Positions 32,378 to 42,465 of a DNA stretch of 64,000 nt are shown piece by piece. A program made the translations under genes and the position numbers. Source of the DNA: UBA4416 sp964543545 (GTDB taxonomy: Bacteria; Bacteroidota; Bacteroidia; B-17B0; Aurantibacillaceae); contig CAZIYT010000003.1 of NCBI GenBank assembly GCA_964543545.1, positions 62,001 to 126,000 on the forward strand. The letters are read 5' to 3'. Below the pieces are notes generated by a model. That model was not told where the DNA came from. It made no database searches and saw only the letters and a program-made list of their open reading frames with translations. Each line of letters begins with the position of its first letter. The stretch's first letter is position 1.

Positions 32378-33847
32378 ATGAATATTTTACAGGACTCCAT
32401 TCTTTCCATGTCGAAAGAGGAAATCATCAATTACAAGCTGTATGCAAATCGTACGCAGTCAACCGGTGAGAGAAAAGATATTTTATTATTTGACCTGATC
32501 AAAAAAGCAGGGCACCGCGACTTTGACGATGACCCCATTTTTAAAAAATTATATCCCGATGCCAAAAGCCGCAACGTGTATTACCAGCTAAAGAACAGGC
32601 TGCTTTTCGAGATCAACAACAGCCTGGTACAATTTTATTATAAGGAGACGGACATTCATTATCTCTATGGGGAGCTGAGCCTTCATAAGATCTATGCGGC
32701 AAAAAACGAATGGGCGATCGCCTTATACCATTTGAACAAGGCTGAAAAGAAAGCCCTGGAAATGCAGGACTTCGCCATGCTGGACACGATCTATACGGAA
32801 CAGATCAACCTGTCGATGCAGTACGGCGATCTGTCGCCGGCCGGTTACAAGAAAAAACGGAACGAGAACAGGGCCAAGCTCGACCACTTAAGGACGCTTG
32901 ACGATGCCCTCGCCGACATCATCTACGAGCTGAAACGCAGCCAGACATTCACCAAAACGAAAAAAAACACGCTCACAGTTTTGAACCGCGCCATCAAAGA
33001 GCTCAACCGGAAAAAACACCTGAAAAATGATTTAACCTTCCGGATCAAAGTATACAATGCCATCAGCCGGCTGCTGCTCTCGAAAAAAGATTTTGTGTCG
33101 CTGGAGCAGTATGCCATCACAACCTACAACGAATTCGTTTCAAACCATCATTTTTCCAAGAACAACCACGCCATTAAGCTGCAGATGCTGGCCTATATCT
33201 GCAACACGCTTGCCGCCAACAAGAAGAACACGCTCGCCCTCGACTATGCGGAAACCTTGCATAAGGCCATGAAGGAGTTTAAGAATATGCTGTATAATAA
33301 TTACGTGTTCTTTTACTATAATGCCCTGGCCAATAACTATGCGGTGGTAAATCCACCAAAGGCGATCGAGGTGTTGAACGAAGCGAAGACCAATGCTTCC
33401 ATTACCAATCACCCGGATCACCTGGGCTATATTTATTTGAACCTTTCGGGGGCCTATTTCGAGCTGAAAAATTATAAAACAGCCTTAACACACCTGGTAA
33501 AGCTATACAGCCACAAGCTGTTCAACAGCATTGACGAGGGCTTTAAGCTCAAGATCATTCTTCTGGAAATTGTTCTGCGGATAGAGCTGAAGGATTATGA
33601 GTACAGCTTAAAGCTGGTATCCGGCCTGTTAAAGACCTATAAGGCCACGCTGGCTTCGGCTGAGCACAAGCAGGACCTCGATTTTTTGATGCTGATCAAA
33701 CAGCTCATCGATAAACACGATTTTGAAAATACGAAAGCAAGCCGGGCTTTGATCCATGCGTTTTGCGACACGAGCTATAAGCAACACAGCACCAATATCG
33801 TCAAATATAATGTCTGGCTTATTGAAAAGTTTAATTTGTCTGCATAA
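32378..33847 (+). CDS. Large all-helical (TPR-like) protein of unknown function
   Basis: 489 residues from ATG 32378 (MNILQDSILSMSKEE). An upstream in-frame start at 32273 would overlap the divergent secreted-protein gene and is disfavoured. The sequence is entirely alpha-helical, rich in Lys, Asn and Tyr, with TPR-like stretches (LHKIYAAKNEWAIALYHLNK, GYIYLNLSGAYFELKNYKTA). It has no signal peptide and no membrane segment, so it is probably cytoplasmic. I do not recognise a family. The conserved-looking opening (EEIINYKLYANRTQ) may be a specific N-terminal domain. Possible roles as scaffold or regulator are guesses. Confidence 0.75.
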   Translation: MNILQDSILSMSKEEIINYKLYANRTQSTGERKDILLFDLIKKAGHRDFDDDPIFKKLYPDAKSRNVYYQLKNRLLFEINNSLVQFYYKETDIHYLYGELSLHKIYAAKNEWAIALYHLNKAEKKALEMQDFAMLDTIYTEQINLSMQYGDLSPAGYKKKRNENRAKLDHLRTLDDALADIIYELKRSQTFTKTKKNTLTVLNRAIKELNRKKHLKNDLTFRIKVYNAISRLLLSKKDFVSLEQYAITTYNEFVSNHHFSKNNHAIKLQMLAYICNTLAANKKNTLALDYAETLHKAMKEFKNMLYNNYVFFYYNALANNYAVVNPPKAIEVLNEAKTNASITNHPDHLGYIYLNLSGAYFELKNYKTALTHLVKLYSHKLFNSIDEGFKLKIILLEIVLRIELKDYEYSLKLVSGLLKTYKATLASAEHKQDLDFLMLIKQLIDKHDFENTKASRALIHAFCDTSYKQHSTNIVKYNVWLIEKFNLSA

Positions 33848-34013
33848 GATTATTTCACACCAACAACACGAACTATTCCTTAATTAATAAGGATAAAGCT
33901 CCTGTTTTGAGAACGAAACAAGAAGTGAACGCATAATATTTTACAAAATATGGTTTTCCATTTGCCGCTGGCTACTGTAATTTTAGCTTACAAATCACTA
34001 ATTCTTACCTCCC

Positions 34014-37000
34014 ATGAAAAAAAAGCTGCTCTCCCTGTTAGTCTGTATCACCTTAGGTGTGGCTAATGTCAATGCGCAATCCGTTTCACTGTCTGTCGTC
34101 ACGCAGCCATGCAACAACAACGGGCAGGTTTCTGCCACCACCACAGGTCTTGCCTTACCTGTTACGTACCACTATTATTTCACGGGCACCACAGGCGTGA
34201 CGCATGCCAATGTGAATTCGGCAACCGATAGTTACAGCGGTATTCCGGCGTTCATCGGTAACAGTAATAACAATCTTGTTACGGTCGTTGCTACTTCAGG
34301 AACGGTTTCCGTTACGGACAGTGTGACGCTCACAGCTCCGTTTACCTATTCTGTTACTTCTACGCCCGCTGCCTGCCCTGCCCTCGGCTCTATTACGGTA
34401 AGCAATATTACCGGAGGCACAGCGCCTTTCTCCTACCAGTTCATCAACCAAAACACCTTACAATCTTACGCCACCAACCCTGCTGCTGTACCTGCCGGGC
34501 AATACTCGGTGAGTGTGAGCGATGCCACAGGATGCAGGGTCGTGTATTCCTTCTCCTCATCCATAGGTGCTTTTGTAGGAAATAATTCTCCGGTCAACGT
34601 GAGTATGACAGGCTCTGCTGCCAACTGTACGAACGGCACAGCCATGGCAACGGGTTCGGGCGGGCTTGCACCTTACACCTACTTATGGAACAACGGCGCC
34701 ACCTCACAAAGCATCGGCGGCCTGTCATCCGGAAGCTATAACTGCACGGTGACCGATGCGCAGGGTTGCTACAAAACAGGGTATTATTTCGTTTCACAAG
34801 CCATCAACCTCACCTTCAATCCGAGCATCACGAACGCCACCTGTGTGCAGAACAATGGAAGCGTCCTGGGCTTTGTGAGCGGCGGCACAGCTCCCTACAC
34901 CTTTTTGTGGAGCAATGGCGCCACCACACAAAATGTTTCGGGCCTTACGGGCAATACGACCTATAATGTACAGATCACCGATGCCAACAACTGTAAAGGC
35001 ACAGGCAGTGTTTACATCAACGCCACAACGCCGGTAACAGCCACCTATATGACTTCCCCCAGCGCCTGTACACTTACCACAGGAGCAGCTACCCTCACCC
35101 CTGCCGGTGGCGTTGCACCATACACCACCCTGTGGTATACCTTCCCGACCAATACAAGCGGAAATGTCATTTCCAATAAAGCCAGCGGAAATTATTCATT
35201 TAAGATCACAGATGCGAACGGCTGCATCAGGACAGGAACCGCGCTTATTCCTTCGGCGAGCACGCTGAACGCGACGATCAACAATGCCGGCGTTGTTTGC
35301 CCTGCTACAACGGGTACCCTGGCAGCCACCGTATCAGGCACCAACGGACCGTTTACCTACACCTGGAGCAATGGCTCGTCGGCGGCAGCCATCAATGGTG
35401 TACCGGTTGGCGGCTACAACTGTACCATCAGGGATGCCGTAGGCTGTACGGTGACGAAATACGCTTCTGTCATCCAATCAAATCCTATCACGGTAGGCTT
35501 TGCCTCCACTCCGGCATCCTGTATCTATGCGGCCGATGGCTCGGTGCTTGCCAATGCGACGGGCGGAACCGCTCCTTACACCTATACCTGGTCCAACACG
35601 CAGACCGGCGCCACCGCTACGGGATTAGCCACGGGCAATTACTATGTTTCGGTGAGCGATGCCAATGGCTGCCGGAATAATTACTATGGCAGCATGACAC
35701 ATGTCGGTTATAATCCTACTGCCAATTCCTGTTATTGCACCATCACCGGAACCGTGTACATTGATGCCAACAATAACTGTGTACGCGATGCCGGAGAAAA
35801 CGGCATTAATAACATACAGATCCATTGCAGCGGGTTTGGCTATGCCTATACCAATGCCAATGGCGTGTATAGCTTTAAGGTTCCTACAGGTACTTATACC
35901 ATTACCGAATCTGTTCAGCAGATCTATCCGCTGGCTTCCTGCCAGGTTAACAATACGGTGCTGTCTGTCACGGCGGCATCGGGTTGCGTTTCTACCGCCA
36001 ACTTTGCCAATAACGTGATCCCTATTCACGATCTGCACATCATCACCACCAATGTCAACCAACCTGTACCGGGCAATGCTTATGTTCAGAAAGTGATCGT
36101 GCAAAATGAAGGCACCCTTACCGAAAGCACCATTAAGCTGGCCTATACACACGACGGGCAGCTATCCTATAGCAATTCCACACCATGGGCTTTAATGCAG
36201 CAAAATGCCGTTACGTACCCTAACTGGTACAGCATTACCTCGGGCTTCCCGGTGCTCAATGCAGGCGCGGCATCGTCATCGTTTGTGAATTACACGGTGC
36301 CTACGAATGTTCCGATCAATACCCTTTTAAGCTTCCAGGATACGGTGGCCCATGCGGCCCCGCTTGCCACCACATGGTTAACGGACAATACGCCCTGGAA
36401 CAATGTGAACAACCACCAGGCCATCGTGGTAAGCTCTTACGATCCTAATTTCAAAGAAGTGAGCCCAAGAGGAACAGGCGCTCCGGGATACATCAGCGTC
36501 AATGATTCCATGCTGACCTACGTGGTACATTTCCAGAACGAAGGAAGCTATTATGCCCAGAACATTGTTGTGGTAGATTCATTAAGCCCTTACCTCAACA
36601 TCGCCAGCTTACGCCCGGGCTACTCGGATAAAAGCTATACCACAACGGTAAATGAGAACGGGGTGATCAGGTTCAAGTTCGACAATATCAATCTTCCATG
36701 GAAATCGACCTATGGCGACATGATGAGCTCAGGCATGTTTACCTACTCTGTTAAATTGAAACGTAATTTACCGGCCGGAACCAAAATTAAAAATTCGGCG
36801 GCCATTTATTTCGATTACAACGAGCCGGTGATCACGAATACAACGCTTAATACCATTGATGAGTCGGGATCTGTTTCGGTAAAAGAGCAAAAAGCGATCA
36901 GCGCCGATGATGTCATCCTGTTCCCTAATCCAACCAATCATGGGTTCTCCCTGGTGATCAGCTCTGCCGAAAAAACAGAAAGCGAGCTTAGCATCACCGA

Positions 37001-37157
37001 TATCAGCGGAAGAGTGCTGAGCCAAAGAGCGGTTTCCTTACAGGCGGGAGAAAATACGCTTCAGGAGAGTACCGATCATTTGCAAAGCGGTATTTATTTT
37101 GTTCAACTGAAGAACAAAGATGTGCTCATCACCAAAAAAGTTGTTGTTGCCAAATAA
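34014..37157 (+). CDS. Large T9SS type-A surface protein with SprB-like repeats
   Basis: 1047 residues. Signal peptide 1-21. About ten SprB-like repeats of 70-80 residues (about 100-560), each with 'GGxAPYTYxWxNGxTT' followed by 'GxYxVxVTDAxGC' (e.g. GGLAPYTYLWNNGATSQS, SGSYNCTVTDAQGC). Near residue 579 a SdrD-B-like segment (GTVYIDANNNCVRDAGENG), then DUF11-type beta domains (about 680-960, YDPNFKEVSPRGTGAPG). The type-A sorting domain (about 970-1047) has LFPNPTNHGFSL, SGIYFVQLKNK and a KKVVVAK tail. SprB is the mobile adhesin of gliding Flavobacteria, so an adhesin role is likely (inference). A strong terminator follows. Confidence 0.9.
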   Translation: MKKKLLSLLVCITLGVANVNAQSVSLSVVTQPCNNNGQVSATTTGLALPVTYHYYFTGTTGVTHANVNSATDSYSGIPAFIGNSNNNLVTVVATSGTVSVTDSVTLTAPFTYSVTSTPAACPALGSITVSNITGGTAPFSYQFINQNTLQSYATNPAAVPAGQYSVSVSDATGCRVVYSFSSSIGAFVGNNSPVNVSMTGSAANCTNGTAMATGSGGLAPYTYLWNNGATSQSIGGLSSGSYNCTVTDAQGCYKTGYYFVSQAINLTFNPSITNATCVQNNGSVLGFVSGGTAPYTFLWSNGATTQNVSGLTGNTTYNVQITDANNCKGTGSVYINATTPVTATYMTSPSACTLTTGAATLTPAGGVAPYTTLWYTFPTNTSGNVISNKASGNYSFKITDANGCIRTGTALIPSASTLNATINNAGVVCPATTGTLAATVSGTNGPFTYTWSNGSSAAAINGVPVGGYNCTIRDAVGCTVTKYASVIQSNPITVGFASTPASCIYAADGSVLANATGGTAPYTYTWSNTQTGATATGLATGNYYVSVSDANGCRNNYYGSMTHVGYNPTANSCYCTITGTVYIDANNNCVRDAGENGINNIQIHCSGFGYAYTNANGVYSFKVPTGTYTITESVQQIYPLASCQVNNTVLSVTAASGCVSTANFANNVIPIHDLHIITTNVNQPVPGNAYVQKVIVQNEGTLTESTIKLAYTHDGQLSYSNSTPWALMQQNAVTYPNWYSITSGFPVLNAGAASSSFVNYTVPTNVPINTLLSFQDTVAHAAPLATTWLTDNTPWNNVNNHQAIVVSSYDPNFKEVSPRGTGAPGYISVNDSMLTYVVHFQNEGSYYAQNIVVVDSLSPYLNIASLRPGYSDKSYTTTVNENGVIRFKFDNINLPWKSTYGDMMSSGMFTYSVKLKRNLPAGTKIKNSAAIYFDYNEPVITNTTLNTIDESGSVSVKEQKAISADDVILFPNPTNHGFSLVISSAEKTESELSITDISGRVLSQRAVSLQAGENTLQESTDHLQSGIYFVQLKNKDVLITKKVVVAK

Positions 37158-37173
37158 TTAGTTTATGACTCAC

Positions 37174-37210
37174 AAAAAAGCCCTGACAGATTACTTGTCA
37201 GGGCTTTTTT
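37174..37210 (+). terminator. Intrinsic terminator after the SprB-repeat gene
   Basis: Perfect 15-bp stem: A-run plus GCCCTGACA (37174-37188), 7-nt loop, TGTCAGGGC plus T-run (37196-37210). It is 16 bp past the stop codon. Confidence 0.9.
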
Positions 37211-37324
37211 TATAAAGTACAGTTACACTATTTCATTCATTCAACTAAAAGCTTTTTTCCGCACCAGGTACTGTGATAAAAAACAACACGCCCACATACT
37301 CAATTGGCGGAAGCCTAACATCTT

Positions 37325-38164
37325 CTATAACTCTTTTAAGTCAAAGCTTTTCTCCAGCCGGATACCGCGCTCCGTTTGGTTTACGGTGCAGCACTCGATC
37401 GCAGGATCATGCTCAAAGAATAAGGTCCAGTTATGATCGGCAGCCTGTTTCAGGATGTATTCTTTCTCCCGGAGCGTATTGAGCGGGCGCACATCATAGC
37501 CCATCACATAAGGCAAAGGCAGGTGCCCGGCAGAAGGAATGAGGTCGGCCATAAAGATAAGCTTGCTTCCTTTGTAGTCCAGCACCGGCAGCATCATGGC
37601 TTCGGTATGCCCGTTGGCTTCATACATGCTGAAGCCCGGCATAAATTCTTTCTCCGGATCCAGAAAATACAATTGCCCGCTTTCCTGGATGGGCAGGATA
37701 TTTTCTTTCAGGAAGCTGGCCTTCTCGCGCGGATTGGGATTCACCGCCCAGTCCCAGTGCTTTTCGTTGCACCAGTATGTTGCATTTTTAAAGGCCGGCT
37801 CCGTTTTGGTACGGTCGCTGTTCCACTGGATGCTTCCGCCGCAGTGATCGAAATGTAAATGCGTTAAAAACACATCGGTGATGTCGTCGCGGTGAAAACC
37901 ATGGGCCGCCAGGGATTTATCGAGGGTATCGGTGCCGTGCAGGTAATAGTAGCCGAAGAACTTATCGTCCTGCTTATTCCCCATGCCATTGTCGATCAGG
38001 ATGAGTCGCTTACCATCCTTTACCAGCAGGCAACGCATGGCCCAGCTGCACATATTATTGTCATCCGCAGGGTTGCTGCGCTGCCAGATCGATTTGGGAA
38101 CCACGCCAAACATAGCGCCGCCGTCGAGTTTAAAATGTCCGGTATTGATGGTATAGAGTTCCAT
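37325..38164 (-). CDS. MBL-fold metallo-hydrolase (lactonase-like)
   Basis: 279 residues with a complete di-zinc site: HLHFDHCG in VFLTHLHFDHCGG, a histidine in YEANGHTEAMM, the bridging aspartate in LIFMADLIPSA and the final histidine in LFFEHDPAIE. Related proteins include N-acyl-homoserine lactonases and other quorum-quenching or aryl-ester hydrolases; the substrate cannot be told. No signal peptide, so cytoplasmic. A single-gene unit with no close neighbour on the same strand. Confidence 0.88.
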   Translation of the reverse strand: MELYTINTGHFKLDGGAMFGVVPKSIWQRSNPADDNNMCSWAMRCLLVKDGKRLILIDNGMGNKQDDKFFGYYYLHGTDTLDKSLAAHGFHRDDITDVFLTHLHFDHCGGSIQWNSDRTKTEPAFKNATYWCNEKHWDWAVNPNPREKASFLKENILPIQESGQLYFLDPEKEFMPGFSMYEANGHTEAMMLPVLDYKGSKLIFMADLIPSAGHLPLPYVMGYDVRPLNTLREKEYILKQAADHNWTLFFEHDPAIECCTVNQTERGIRLEKSFDLKEL

Positions 38165-38225
38165 AATCGTATTTTTTTGAAGAACTAAATATAAGGAAAA
38201 TCATGAAGATAACTGCAGAGATACT

Positions 38226-38275
38226 AACTACATAGTAACATAGAAAAGATAGGGAACAGAAAGAAAATATAGAAT
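38226..38275. repeat. Degenerate half of the 'ACCACATAGTCACATAG' repeat family
   Basis: CTACATAGTAACATAGAAAA followed by agatagggaacag and related A/G-rich sequence. It matches the left arms of the repeats at 58214, 58384 and 59545 with several substitutions. It is part of the 350-bp gap 38165-38514, which otherwise holds only the element at 38366-38454. Confidence 0.5.
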
Positions 38276-38365
38276 TTATTCATTCTTAAATTATACTTCT
38301 ATTATATCACAACAAGACTTCAGCTTCCCCTCGCTATATACAGACAGGTTATCGTCTCTTTATTT

Positions 38366-38454
38366 TTTGGGCGCCCGGGCGGGCTTTCCACTGCAATCTT
38401 TTACCGGCTGCTGAGCGCAGCCGGTAAAAGGATTTCCGTTTCAATCCCTGGCGC
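38366..38454 (+). repeat. Conserved structured intergenic element, copy A ('AAAAGGATTTCCGTTTCAATC' type)
   Basis: Begins with a GGGCGCCC palindrome. It contains GCAATC, then a perfect 13-bp hairpin (TTTTACCGGCTGC / GCAGCCGGTAAAA, loop TGAGC), then GGATTTCCGTTTCAATCCC and ends GGCGC. Copy B at 60546-60654 shares the fixed parts but has a different hairpin sequence. Elements of this look are frequent in Bacteroidota genomes as far as I recall; their function is unknown to me. Confidence 0.65.
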
Positions 38455-38514
38455 TTGTATTCCACACCTCTTCCAAAATCCCCGCTATCTGCGGGATCTG
38501 CGGGCCACTCCTCT

Positions 38515-39414
38515 CTAATACGCATTAAACTTCAGCCTGCCCTCGCTCAGCTCCATGTTCGGGAAAGGTACTTTGAGGATGTTGATGCCTGAAAATACGG
38601 CTTTCAGAAATTTAGACTTTACCGGGATCCGTGTAAAATCAATATCCAGCGAGAGGTAATACTGCCTGTAGCGGTCGAATGACCTGGTGTTGCCGTTTTC
38701 GTCCATCACCACGATGTTATTGTAGCGGGCTCCCAGCATGCCATCAGCGCCATAGCCCACCGCAAGGTTGAGCCATTTCGGAAACCGGTTTTCCGTTTTA
38801 AAAAAAGAGGAAGGGTTCACGCTCAGCCAATAGGTTTGCCCGTTGTAATCTTTCAGCACCTGGGTCGACAGTGATTTTCCGAGGAGCTCGGTCCGGTATT
38901 TTGCATAGGGGCTTTGGTAAAAGGAAAATTTCAGCTGGATGCGCTGCTGCTTCCACAAAGCCTCCTGCCCTATCGCCAGGCCGCTTCCCAGGGCATTGGC
39001 TCCCATATCGCCCCAACTAAAACCCCAGCCGGTGCTGTAGCCGTCCATTACTTCAATGGCAGTCATATAGGCCAGGCCGCTCATGCCTCCGACTATGAGC
39101 TGGCTTTTGCGGGAATAGCCCGCCCATTTCATGGCGCCCATCATGAGTCGCCCGGTTTGGTAGGTGGTGAGGGTATGGCCGTACTTGTCCATCTGGAACC
39201 ATTCGTCGTTATCATTAAAAACATGAAAGCCGGAAGAGCTGTATTGCTGGTACCAGGCCTGGTTCAGGTAGACCAGGGAACCGCCGGTTAAGGCCAGGGA
39301 AGAAACGCCAAGCGCAATCTTTCTTTTTTTCAGAACGGACAGGGAATCGGAAGCAACCGCCGGCTGGCTTGCAATAATAAAGAGAAGGCTGATGATCCTG
39401 ATCCGTAATCCCAT
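38515..39414 (-). CDS. DUF2279-family envelope protein
   Basis: 299 residues with a signal peptide (about 1-21) and the family hallmarks: a helical N-terminal half containing FQMDKYGHTLTTYQTGRL, GLAYMTAIEVMDGYSTGWGFSWGD and ANALGSGLAIGQ, then a beta-rich C-terminal half. This matches the DUF2279 (YfiM-like) group of predicted periplasmic or outer-membrane lipid-associated proteins; function unknown. The conserved K-H-T and D-G-S clusters look functional. It follows the T9SS gene at 39474-42215 by 59 bp in the same direction and may share its transcript. Confidence 0.8.
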   Translation of the reverse strand: MGLRIRIISLLFIIASQPAVASDSLSVLKKRKIALGVSSLALTGGSLVYLNQAWYQQYSSSGFHVFNDNDEWFQMDKYGHTLTTYQTGRLMMGAMKWAGYSRKSQLIVGGMSGLAYMTAIEVMDGYSTGWGFSWGDMGANALGSGLAIGQEALWKQQRIQLKFSFYQSPYAKYRTELLGKSLSTQVLKDYNGQTYWLSVNPSSFFKTENRFPKWLNLAVGYGADGMLGARYNNIVVMDENGNTRSFDRYRQYYLSLDIDFTRIPVKSKFLKAVFSGINILKVPFPNMELSEGRLKFNAY

Positions 39415-39473
39415 GCTTGCATTTAAGACAACCCTAAATTACCATTAAAGCGGAGGATCGTCAACAAAAAGCG

Positions 39474-42215
39474 TTAATCTTTGAACAGCGTTAAAAAGCC
39501 TTTGTCGCTATGCTCTGCATTTCCGGAATCGGTATAATGAAGGATGTAAAAGTAAGTGCCGTCCGGTGCGTTTCCCGATGTTGTTTTTCCATCCCAGGAG
39601 CCTTCCGGCGTGTTCCACTCATACATTTTCAGGCCCCAGCGGTCGAAGATGGCACAGCTCAATGCACGGAGGCCGGAGCTTTTGATTTGAAAGACATCAT
39701 TCACACCATCGTTGTTGGGCGTAAAGACATTCGGAATCACGATCTGCGATTCGCCGATGACGCGGATGCAACGGCTGATGCTATCGTAGCAGCTGGCCCT
39801 GGAAGCAATCAGCCGGATACAGCAGATACCTGTATCTTGTAAGGTGACGGCAATGTTGGTAGCGCTCTGCACCAAACCATCGCATAACCTCCAGGTATAG
39901 GATAAGGCGCCCACACTGGTGTTGGTAAGCCCGACCACGGAGTTGAGCGGATAGGCGGCCAGCACCGGCGCTTCCTGGAAATCTGCCGTTACATCAATGA
40001 CCACCACGGTGGCAATGAGCGGCTGAGCCATGCAGCCCAGGCTGCTTTCGCCTGTTAAGGTGTAGGTGCTTGTACCGCTGGGCGACACCACGAGGGTGTT
40101 GGATGATGCCCCTGAGCCCAGCCAGGTGTAGCTATCCGCGCCTGTGGCAGTTAAGGTGGCCGATTGCCCGACACAGATCTCCGCAGGGTTGACGCTGATC
40201 ACAGGAGGGACCGCGACATCCACGCTTGCCGTAGCCTGTGCCGGGCAGAGGCCGTTTGAGGCGCTTACCGTATAGACAGTGGACGCCGTAGGACTCACCA
40301 CAATCACATTTCCGTTCTGTCCTGTGTTCCAGGTATAGCTGCCCGCGCCTGTGGCATTGGCCGTAAGCGTTGCCGAAGCTCCGGCACAGATGGTGGAAGA
40401 GCCCGGCGATATACTCACGGAAGGAACAGGAACCACGCTCAGGGTAATGATCGAGCTGGCGGTGCAGCCTCCTGTGCTTCCCAGACTGGCATCCAGGGTA
40501 TAGGTGGTGGTGCTTTGGGGAGAGGCAATGACGGTGGGCGATGTATAGCTGCTTAAGGAGGAAGTGCCTCCGTCGTTCCAGCTGTAGCTTGCTGTTCCCG
40601 GCGAAGAAGCCGTCAATGTGACAGAGTTCCCGGCACAGATCACGGTGCTGCTGGCCTGCGCCTGTACGCTAAAGGAAGTGATGACGCTGACCGTCGTAAC
40701 TGCCCAGCCTACGCAATAGTAGCCGCTGGCCCCGGTAGTGGCAATAGCCGTATAGGTGGTGGTGACGGATGGCGTAGCCGTGACGGATTGGGTGAAGAAA
40801 TTATTCAGGCTGCTTCCCGTACCGCCATCGCTCCAGTTGTGATAAAGTCCATTAGACAATGTTAAGGTGGTACTTTGCCCGGCGCAGATCAGGGTATTTC
40901 CGGAAACAGAAACGGTATTGGCATTAATGGCTACCGTGGAAACGGTTTGTGTGACGCAGCTACCCAGCGTGGCGGTCACCGTGTAGCTGGAAAGCGTTGT
41001 GGGACTCACGCTGATGCTGCTGGTGGTGGCACCGGTAGACCAGCTATAGCTGCTGCCGGGCGGAGCCGCTACCTGTAGGGTCGCCGAGGTGCTGGCGCAG
41101 ATGGTGGGGCTGTTGACGGCAATAAAAGGCGCTGCATTGCTCACCGTGTGCTTCTGGCTAATGGCGCACAGGCTGCCATCTATCAGGCGCACCTGGTAAT
41201 CGCCGGTGCTGCCTGCGGGCACGCTGTAGGTGGGGCTTGTGGCGCCTGCAATCGCCACACCGTTGAGATACCATTGCCAGGTGGCGCCCGATGTGACGGT
41301 ATTGTTGGCATTGGCTGTCAGTACGATGTTATTGGTACAGTAATGGCCCGCAGAGGTGATCCCCACATGGTCGAAGGTGGAAGACCTGTTCAGGATCATG
41401 TTGTCGTAATAAAAGTAAGGCTGGCAGGAGGCAGCGTTGAAACCGGCAATGATGGGATAATCCGGCGGAAGGTTGCAGGGCGGGCCGAGCATAATGGCTT
41501 TGATGTTGGAGGTAGGCGTAAAGGTAATGCTGGCAACACTCCAGGAGGGCATGGGCGTATAGGTCACGGATCCGAGGACCACCCAGGTGGGATCGATCGC
41601 GGTGGGACAAGCGAAGCCGGGGGTAAGGATGGGCAGGGCGCCGCAATTGGTGGAGCCGTAGATGGTAATGTCTACCGGGGAATAATAGGGAACACCGCCG
41701 TTGCAGACCGATCCGTCATTAAGTATGGGCGTGGAAGCCACATTGAAATTTAATTTATAGGGAAGGCCGGGCGTGAGGGTCGTCGATAAGCAGGTGGCGA
41801 TGTATTCCTTGTAGTCGGAGCCGTAAAGCGCACCGGAAATGCCGTTCCCGTCCGGAAAAGGCAGAAGGCCCGCATTGACAGCAGCCGGAAATACAAAGGA
41901 GGAACCACAGGTATTCTGAAAATCGGAGGTCCCCTGGGTTCCCATGTTCCAGCCCGTGGCAAAGGCAATCTGGCTGAAATAATAAGGGCAGGTGCTCATG
42001 GTCTCGAAGGAAGGATTTGAGATCATAGACGGCACGGCAGCGGCATTCCCCGGGCTGCAAAAGCAATCTACCGTATCGTTCAGGTCGATCCATCCGTCGC
42101 CGTCATCATCGATGCCGTTGTTGCAGATCTCCTGCGAAATCCCCGAAAGAGCAACAAGACACAACAGAAACGTGAATACGCGTTTCAACGCCAAACGTTG
42201 GGTAAAAAAGGCCAT
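39474..42215 (-). CDS. Large T9SS type-B protein with Ig/PKD-like repeats
   Basis: 913 residues. Signal peptide (about 1-28). A calcium-loop-like motif EICNNGIDDDGDGWIDLND (about 29-47) is typical of proteins starting 'NGxDDDxDGxxD'. A jelly-roll-like region (about 60-280) and then six or more Ig-like repeats with 'SATLTA ... SYTWN.G' units (e.g. GASATLTANATGAGSYTWNT) follow. The C-terminal gliding-motility-type sorting domain (about 835-913) has IPNVFTPNNDGVNDVF, IFDRWGLKMYEWN and DGKTTSGNAPDGTYF. Many cysteine-containing loops. Likely a surface adhesin or mucin-like structural protein exported by T9SS; no enzyme motif. Confidence 0.88.
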   Translation of the reverse strand: MAFFTQRLALKRVFTFLLCLVALSGISQEICNNGIDDDGDGWIDLNDTVDCFCSPGNAAAVPSMISNPSFETMSTCPYYFSQIAFATGWNMGTQGTSDFQNTCGSSFVFPAAVNAGLLPFPDGNGISGALYGSDYKEYIATCLSTTLTPGLPYKLNFNVASTPILNDGSVCNGGVPYYSPVDITIYGSTNCGALPILTPGFACPTAIDPTWVVLGSVTYTPMPSWSVASITFTPTSNIKAIMLGPPCNLPPDYPIIAGFNAASCQPYFYYDNMILNRSSTFDHVGITSAGHYCTNNIVLTANANNTVTSGATWQWYLNGVAIAGATSPTYSVPAGSTGDYQVRLIDGSLCAISQKHTVSNAAPFIAVNSPTICASTSATLQVAAPPGSSYSWSTGATTSSISVSPTTLSSYTVTATLGSCVTQTVSTVAINANTVSVSGNTLICAGQSTTLTLSNGLYHNWSDGGTGSSLNNFFTQSVTATPSVTTTYTAIATTGASGYYCVGWAVTTVSVITSFSVQAQASSTVICAGNSVTLTASSPGTASYSWNDGGTSSLSSYTSPTVIASPQSTTTYTLDASLGSTGGCTASSIITLSVVPVPSVSISPGSSTICAGASATLTANATGAGSYTWNTGQNGNVIVVSPTASTVYTVSASNGLCPAQATASVDVAVPPVISVNPAEICVGQSATLTATGADSYTWLGSGASSNTLVVSPSGTSTYTLTGESSLGCMAQPLIATVVVIDVTADFQEAPVLAAYPLNSVVGLTNTSVGALSYTWRLCDGLVQSATNIAVTLQDTGICCIRLIASRASCYDSISRCIRVIGESQIVIPNVFTPNNDGVNDVFQIKSSGLRALSCAIFDRWGLKMYEWNTPEGSWDGKTTSGNAPDGTYFYILHYTDSGNAEHSDKGFLTLFKD

Positions 42216-42465
42216 AGGACAGTTTATTTGTAGTGAGGGCTCTTTGGATATGCGGTGTGTTCAGGCCTTATTGGCGCCACCCCGCAGGCATACCCGGAAG
42301 CCATAACTTTAAATTTACAGAAAGGGCTAACGTCTTTATATAGCATTGATTAAAAAGCGGGCTTTTTCTCTCTAAAAGGGAATTTCCGTGAGGGAGACGA
42401 AATCCCAAAAAGGATTAAGCGATTTGTCTCCAAACTATATGTTTTTTTTGATTTTTTAATTTATC

